Positions 39,171-43,320 of a stretch of DNA of 43,320 bases are shown here, in pieces; within the stretch, counting starts at the first letter, position 1; each line of letters begins with the position of its first letter. Location of the stretch: positions 1-43,320 of the forward strand of contig JAAXHL010000013.1 in NCBI GenBank assembly GCA_012270865.1. The letters run 5' to 3'. The DNA is from Candidatus Poribacteria bacterium (GTDB lineage: Bacteria > Poribacteria > WGA-4E > WGA-3G). The position numbers were made by a program, and so were the translations under genes. A model generated the notes under the pieces. That model saw only the letters and a list, made by a program, of their open reading frames with translations. It searched no databases and was not told the origin of the DNA.

Positions 39171-40064
39171 ATGGCAAGCGTTGGACTCATTGGGGTTGGG
39201 AATATGGGTGCGGGGATGTCAAGGAACATCTTGAAAGCCGGACACGAACTGACGATGTATGATGTTCGTCCCGAAGCGATGGAGGCGTTAGTGCAAGCGG
39301 GTGCGTCGGCTGCTGCATCGCCGCGAGGTGTCGGTGCCGCCGCGGATACCGTCTTTATTATGGTGCTGAACGTTGAACAGGTCAAGGCAGTACTTTTGGG
39401 TGAGGACGGATTATTGGCGGGTCTGAAACCGGGTTCTACGGTGATCTGTACGGCGACGATCGGACGTTCACAGGTGATGGAGGTTGCTGAACTCGTGACG
39501 GCAAAAGGCGTTAACATCGTTGACGCGCCTGTGAGCGGCGGTGCGCCGGGCGCGGCTGCTGGTACACTCACGATGATGGTAGCAGCAGAGAACGAGATAT
39601 TTGCGGCATCGAAGCCGGTGCTTGAATCCGTCGGCAAGGACATCTATCACGTGGGTGAGGAGATCGGTATGGGTCAGACGGTCAAATCTGCTCTTGCGGT
39701 GCTGATAGGTACGACTTATGCGGGTATTTTTGAAGCGTTGACCCTTGCGGTGAAGGCAGGTGTGGCACCGGAGATGCTTCGCGATGTTGTCAGCACAAGC
39801 GTCGTTGGGAATTTCCTTTTTAGAGATACGACAGAAAACATTTTGTCTCGTAACTTCAAAGGTCAGAGCAATATCGGGACTATGTATAAGGACCTGAGTT
39901 TAGCGAAGAATATGGCAAACGATTGTGGTGTACCGCTTTTTGCAGCGAGTGCCGCTTTTGAACTGTTTCAAGCGGGGAAGGCAGTGAACCCAGATGAGGA
40001 TAACTGGACGATTATCAAAATCTTGGAAAATATTGCGGGTATCGAAATTAGGCGGACAGAATAG
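39171..40064 (+). CDS. 3-hydroxyisobutyrate dehydrogenase-family NAD(P)-dependent oxidoreductase
   Basis: A 297-residue beta-hydroxyacid dehydrogenase. The cofactor loop is G-L-I-G-V-G-N-M-G-A-G-M at residues 5-16. The substrate-binding D-A-P-V-S-G-G motif is at about 118-124. The catalytic Lys lies in G-M-G-Q-T-V-K-S-A-L near 170, although the usual following N-N is replaced by A-L-A-V, as in L-threonate/sugar-acid dehydrogenase-like members. It would oxidise a 2- or 3-hydroxy acid such as a tetronate or tartronate. TGAGGTAA lies before the ATG. The sugar isomerase gene 65 bp downstream is probably co-transcribed. Confidence 0.88.
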   Translation: MASVGLIGVGNMGAGMSRNILKAGHELTMYDVRPEAMEALVQAGASAAASPRGVGAAADTVFIMVLNVEQVKAVLLGEDGLLAGLKPGSTVICTATIGRSQVMEVAELVTAKGVNIVDAPVSGGAPGAAAGTLTMMVAAENEIFAASKPVLESVGKDIYHVGEEIGMGQTVKSALAVLIGTTYAGIFEALTLAVKAGVAPEMLRDVVSTSVVGNFLFRDTTENILSRNFKGQSNIGTMYKDLSLAKNMANDCGVPLFAASAAFELFQAGKAVNPDEDNWTIIKILENIAGIEIRRTE

Positions 40065-40129
40065 ATATTATTGGACCGGATTGGAAGATTGGAAGATTGG
40101 AAACTTTGTAAAGAAATGAGGGGTGTTAA

Positions 40130-40981
40130 ATGTTCAAATTGGGGGTTATTACGGATGGAATCAGTCGGGACTTTGAATATGCGCTGGACACTATGGTTGA
40201 GACCGGCTTGGAATATGTTGAGTTGCAGTACCTTTGGGAGAAACAGGTAGGCGACTTGACGGATGCGGATGTTGGGCGCGTTAAGGGCTTAATCGAGGCT
40301 CGGGATTTGAAGGTATCGTGTATCTCACACCATAATTTGTCGGCACTTCCGGTTGATACGGCAGTGGTCGCGCCTGCCTATCGTGAGCATATTACGACGT
40401 TGCAACGGTGTATTGATATTGCGAAAGCACTCGGCACGAACCTCGTCCGTATTTTCAGTTTTCGGAAAGAGATGGTGCTTTTCGGCGCGGAGCCGATTGT
40501 TGCGGAAGGGACATGGGCAACGCTTCTGGATCGTTTGGAGGAGCCGTTGCGTATTGCCGACGATGCCGGTATCACGCTTGTGATTGAGACTGCGATCTCT
40601 GGGAACGTGACCTCAGCGTTGCTTGCGAGAAAGTTAATAGACGAATTAGATGTGCCGCATCTGAAAGTTTTGTGGGATCCGTGTAGTTCGCTCTATTGTA
40701 CGGAGGTGCCGTATCCGGATGGCTACGAGGTGATTCGTGAACATATTGCGCATGTCCATCTGAAGGATGGCGTTGTGAACCTCCCGGCGGCGACGTTTGA
40801 TTTCTGCGCGATGCGTCAAGGGCAGATGGCTCCGTATTACAACGACATCGTGAGTGCTTTGGAACGAGATGGTTACGAAGGTGCGATCTCTTTAGAGAGT
40901 GTCTATACGCCGGTGGGTGGGACACGCGAGGACGGGTTCAGGGAATCGTTGCCGGTTTTTATGGAACTTATGGGACGATAG
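40130..40981 (+). CDS. Sugar phosphate isomerase/epimerase-type TIM barrel
   Basis: A 283-residue xylose-isomerase-like TIM barrel (AP endonuclease 2 superfamily). Metal ligand candidates follow the family order: Glu in L-V-I-E-T-A-I, Asp in V-L-W-D-P-C-S-S, His in H-V-H-L-K-D-G and a final Glu in A-I-S-L-E-S-V-Y. The S-C-I-S-H-H-N-L segment near residue 63 supplies a catalytic His region. It isomerises or epimerises a keto sugar or sugar acid. Strong GAGGGG site before the ATG. It follows the hydroxyacid dehydrogenase gene, consistent with a short catabolic pathway. Confidence 0.85.
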   Translation: MFKLGVITDGISRDFEYALDTMVETGLEYVELQYLWEKQVGDLTDADVGRVKGLIEARDLKVSCISHHNLSALPVDTAVVAPAYREHITTLQRCIDIAKALGTNLVRIFSFRKEMVLFGAEPIVAEGTWATLLDRLEEPLRIADDAGITLVIETAISGNVTSALLARKLIDELDVPHLKVLWDPCSSLYCTEVPYPDGYEVIREHIAHVHLKDGVVNLPAATFDFCAMRQGQMAPYYNDIVSALERDGYEGAISLESVYTPVGGTREDGFRESLPVFMELMGR

Positions 40982-41002
40982 ATGCGGAGATTTTAAAATT
41001 TT

Positions 41003-41052
41003 AAAAGAGAGCGGACGCAGTTGAAATCTATCATCTGCGCCCTCTCTTTTTA
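41003..41052. terminator. Bidirectional terminator between convergent genes
   Basis: AAAAGAGAG (41003-41011) pairs with CTCTCTTTT (41042-41050), with extra GACGCAG/CTGCG pairing inside. Flanked by A-run on the left and T-run on the right, it can stop both the plus-strand isomerase operon and the minus-strand secreted-protein gene. Confidence 0.7.
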
Positions 41053-41087
41053 ATTTGCGAGACATACACTCGCGTCAACATTAGGAA

Positions 41088-42338
41088 CTACTTGACTTTC
41101 AAGCTACCCCATGTTGTCGGGAGTTTGCCAGCGGCTTCAACGGAAGTCCCTAATTCGACAGATGACTTATAGACAGCCTCGACAGGGACGTTGATACCGG
41201 CAAACATTCCCCATCCGCCGCCACGTTCACTGACTTTTATCATCAGGATGTTGTCGCCTTGGACGAGGTTAACCGCGAAGGTATCTTGGAAAGATTGCGC
41301 GTTGCCGCGTCCACGGTTTGTAGCGTTTGTATGGACCACTTCACCATTAAGCCAGACTTTGACGGAGTCGTCACTGCTGACACCCATCATCGCGCCTTCT
41401 ATGTCTTCATCAGCAACGAGTGTGATGACAGCGTAAGAGGAAACGTCGTTGAAATCAGCGTTTTCAGTGACACCGAGTTCGACGAGCATGGTGTTGATGT
41501 TGCCGTCTGCTGGGAGTGTACCGACTGTCCAAGCGTAATCGCCGACTTCGTCGCCTTCGGTTGCGCCGTTCATTGCGACCATTTCTTCGGTGACATCGTC
41601 GTTACTGGCGACTGCGAGAGAATCGATATCTGTAGAATTTTGTCCACCTTGTCCGGCTTCGGTAGGTGCAATCATCCAGACCCATTCGCCGGTGATGTGA
41701 AGGATAGGCGGCGCAGTAGAGACACCGGTAATATCGGCAGCAATGCCGACGTATTGTCCCCATCCACCGCCGCGTTCACTGACTTTTACCATCAAAAGAT
41801 TACCGCCTGATACGAGGTCGACTTCAATCTTATCTTGGTAGCCATCTATATTCGAGGGTGCGCCGCCGCGTCCACGGTTTGTAGCGTTTGTATGGACCAC
41901 TTCACCATTAAGCCAGACTTTGATAGAATCATCACTGCTGACACCCAGTGTTACACCGGGTTGATCCGTCGGGGAGTTAAGGTAAATAAGTCCATAAGAG
42001 GTAACGTCGTCGAAGGCGGCGTTTGTTGTCATTCCTGTGTCGACAGCCATTGTGTTAATGTCGCCGTTTGCTGGGAGTTCACCGACTGTCCAAGCGTAAT
42101 CGCCGACTTCGTCGCCTTCCTTTGCGCCGTTCATTGCGACCATTTCTTCGGTAACATCACCGCCACTGGCGACCGAGAGCGAATCAATATCTGTAGAATT
42201 TTGTCCACCTTGTCCGGCTTCGGTAGTTGCAAGCATCCAGAGCCAGGGTCCCGCGATTGGCGTTTCCGCATCAGCGATGTGCGTTATGAAGAAAATTGCC
42301 ATCAGGCACGTTAAACCTACAAAGAGTTTCTTGTACAT
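41088..42338 (-). CDS. Secreted protein with two tandem 187-residue repeats
   Basis: A 416-residue exported protein, function unknown. Signal peptide with likely cleavage after A-D-A (residue 24). Two homologous domains start at P-W-L-W-M and W-V-W-M-I and share T-E-A-G-Q-G-G-Q-N-S-T-D-I-D-S-L, G-D-E-V-G-D-Y-A-W-T, V-S-S-D-D-S-x-K-V-W-L-N-G-E-V-V-H and I-K-V-S-E-R-G-G-G-W-G. The W-L-N-G and G-G-N-L-L-M-V-K-V phrases recall galactose-binding/carbohydrate-recognising beta-sandwiches, so glycan binding is possible. At DNA level 59 bp are identical 561 bp apart. AGGAT precedes the ATG; a promoter lies at 42453-42481. Confidence 0.75.
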   Translation of the reverse strand: MYKKLFVGLTCLMAIFFITHIADAETPIAGPWLWMLATTEAGQGGQNSTDIDSLSVASGGDVTEEMVAMNGAKEGDEVGDYAWTVGELPANGDINTMAVDTGMTTNAAFDDVTSYGLIYLNSPTDQPGVTLGVSSDDSIKVWLNGEVVHTNATNRGRGGAPSNIDGYQDKIEVDLVSGGNLLMVKVSERGGGWGQYVGIAADITGVSTAPPILHITGEWVWMIAPTEAGQGGQNSTDIDSLAVASNDDVTEEMVAMNGATEGDEVGDYAWTVGTLPADGNINTMLVELGVTENADFNDVSSYAVITLVADEDIEGAMMGVSSDDSVKVWLNGEVVHTNATNRGRGNAQSFQDTFAVNLVQGDNILMIKVSERGGGWGMFAGINVPVEAVYKSSVELGTSVEAAGKLPTTWGSLKVK

Positions 42339-42452
42339 GAAAATCCTCCATTTAATTTTTCAAAAAATATCTTCAAATTTTAACAGTGTTCATCTATTGC
42401 GTTACAGTTTCTGACGCTTTTCGACATTAAGGACGAACAACTATTTAGTGTT

Positions 42453-42481
42453 AGTCTAACAAATAACCAAAATTAAATCAA
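42453..42481 (-). promoter_or_regulatory. Promoter of the two-repeat secreted protein gene
   Basis: On the minus strand: TTGATT (42481-42476), 17-bp spacer, TAGACT (42458-42453). It predicts a leader of about 110 nt before the ATG at 42338. The rest of the 42339-42596 spacer shows no gene. Confidence 0.5.
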
Positions 42482-42579
42482 GATTAAAAAATGGTGTTGA
42501 AAGAATTTAATTTTCGTTGCACGGTCAAAGTGAAATATCTCTATGCCAAAGCACCGCAAACTGGCAACGAAAATGTTCG

Positions 42580-42607
42580 GATTAAAAACGATCGCACTAA
42601 TGTGCGT
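42580..42607 (-). terminator. Hairpin at the end of the single-repeat secreted protein gene
   Basis: On the minus strand CGCAC-ATTA-GTGCG spans the stop codon and is followed by ATCGTTTTT. A weak terminator with a short stem. Confidence 0.4.
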
Positions 42608-43298
42608 TTTTGATTTCTGCCCATTGTGTTGCAAGTTTTCCAGCGGGTTCAACGGGTTGAAACCCGTCAAAATCTATGTGGTGTTCGACATCGGCATCAA
42701 TACCGACGTACTGTCCCCATCCACCGCCGCGCTCACTGACTTTGACCAGCAAGAGGTTGGCACCTTTTTTCAGGTCTACTTCAAACCGATCTTGGTAGCC
42801 ATTGATATTTGCGGGTGTGCCGCCGCGTCCGCGGTTGGTGGCTTTTTTATGAACTTCTTCACCATTAAGCCAGACTTTGAGAGAGTCATCGCTGCTGGCA
42901 CCCATTGTCACGTTGGACTGATTTTGTTTGGATTCGAGTATGAGGAGCGCGTAAGACGTAACATCGTCGAAACCACCGTTGTTTGTCATCTTAATATTCA
43001 CGACACACACGTTGATGTCGCCGTTTGCTGGCAGTTCACCGGGAGTCCATTCATAGTCTCCAACTTCATCACCTTCTCTGGCACCGTTTTTTGCGACCAT
43101 CTCTTCGGTGACTTTGCCATTGCTTTCTTCATCAAGCGAATCAATATCGGTAGAATTTTGTCCACCTTGACCGGCATCGGTGGGTGCGATCATCCAGAGC
43201 CACGGTCCTGCGATTGGTTTTTCGGCATCAGCGATATGTGTCATAAACACAAAACTCATCAGACATGCCATGACCATTAGCCATATTTTTTTGTACAT
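42597..43298 (-). CDS. Secreted protein with one copy of the 187-residue repeat domain
   Basis: A 233-residue paralogue of the protein at 41088-42338, with the same signal peptide style (M-Y-K-K-I-W, cleavage after A-D-A at residue 25) and only one repeat domain: P-W-L-W-M-I-A-P-T, D-A-G-Q-G-G-Q-N-S-T-D-I-D-S-L, S-S-D-D-S-L-K-V-W-L-N-G-E-E-V-H and V-K-V-S-E-R-G-G-G-W-G-Q-Y-V-G. A short tail ends in A-G-K-L-A-T-Q-W, the same as A-G-K-L-P-T-T-W in the paralogue. Function unknown; extracellular or periplasmic carbohydrate binding is a guess. AGATGTACA region upstream reaches the window edge, so its promoter is not visible. Confidence 0.75.
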   Translation of the reverse strand: MYKKIWLMVMACLMSFVFMTHIADAEKPIAGPWLWMIAPTDAGQGGQNSTDIDSLDEESNGKVTEEMVAKNGAREGDEVGDYEWTPGELPANGDINVCVVNIKMTNNGGFDDVTSYALLILESKQNQSNVTMGASSDDSLKVWLNGEEVHKKATNRGRGGTPANINGYQDRFEVDLKKGANLLLVKVSERGGGWGQYVGIDADVEHHIDFDGFQPVEPAGKLATQWAEIKNAH

Positions 43299-43320
43299 CT
43301 GATATTTCTCAGAAGTTATT

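Noticed and set aside
40072..40110. Short tandem GATTGGAA units before the isomerase gene
   Set aside because: Only about three imperfect units; could be chance or slippage and shows no further structure.
42543..43280. Plus-strand open frame opposite the secreted repeat protein
   Set aside because: The minus-strand protein has a signal peptide and paralogue; the plus-strand frame is a mirror effect, and the same mirror occurs at 41259-41810 and 41835-42314 because the repeats are duplicated.

Overview
The window looks like a chromosomal segment of an uncultivated, environmental Gram-negative-type bacterium. The mix of Gfo/Idh/MocA oxidoreductases, enolase-superfamily dehydratases, a phytanoyl-CoA-type dioxygenase, luciferase-like monooxygenase and Uma2 remnants, with many short intergenic palindromes, resembles what I remember of Candidatus Poribacteria. 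That placement is an inference from gene content, not a phylogenetic result. Genes use the standard code, good Shine-Dalgarno sites and recognisable sigma-70 promoters (TTGACA/TATAAT type).

Layout. 1-7.2 kb: the end of an NhaC-type antiporter, an SDR/cupin pair closed by a terminator, a PH-zinc ribbon-ABC exporter fusion with a DUF1854 partner, an enolase-superfamily enzyme and a PhyH-type dioxygenase. 7.2-12 kb: two unknown proteins, a FAD amine oxidase, a solitary adenine methyltransferase and a lipoprotein for branched-chain amino acid-type uptake. 12-13.6 kb: a TnpB-only (IS200/IS605-like) element with intact catalytic residues. 13.6-17.1 kb: two Gfo/Idh/MocA proteins flanking an enolase-superfamily dehydratase. 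17.1-21.1 kb: a cell-wall group (barrel-like/lytic transglycosylase fusion, LysM-M23 peptidase, lipoprotein) and a di-haem cytochrome. 21.1-23.6 kb: tRNA-Leu, initiator tRNA and tRNA-Met(CAU), then tilS and hpt, all on the minus strand. 23.7-28.3 kb: aldo/keto reductase, flavin monooxygenase, NtrC-type regulator and GDPD on the plus strand. 28.3-36.7 kb, minus strand: murJ, a deleted Uma2 gene, proA, an MNT-HEPN fusion, proB, obg, a metal-binding HMA protein, an array of small membrane zinc-ribbon proteins and nfo. 36.7-41 kb: Zn-alcohol dehydrogenase, Gfo/Idh/MocA, 3-hydroxyacid dehydrogenase and sugar isomerase. 41-43.3 kb: two secreted repeat proteins.

Two themes stand out. First, many dehydrogenases, dehydratases and isomerases for sugar acids or polyols are scattered in small units, suggesting catabolism of diverse oxidised carbohydrates. 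Second, the spacers carry at least four families of structured repeats: palindromes with a GGTTACAAACC core and covarying arms, an ACCGGTGATT/CCATGATTA nested hairpin found twice, CAGTTATCAGTT-type arrays, and nested inverted-repeat elements of about 135 bp.

The least ordinary gene arrangement is the MNT-HEPN fusion set between proB and proA. It is divergent from a 61-residue coiled-coil protein, and the shared control region holds two promoters and two palindromes. I consider it a candidate regulated nucleotidyltransferase/HEPN system, not a proven one.
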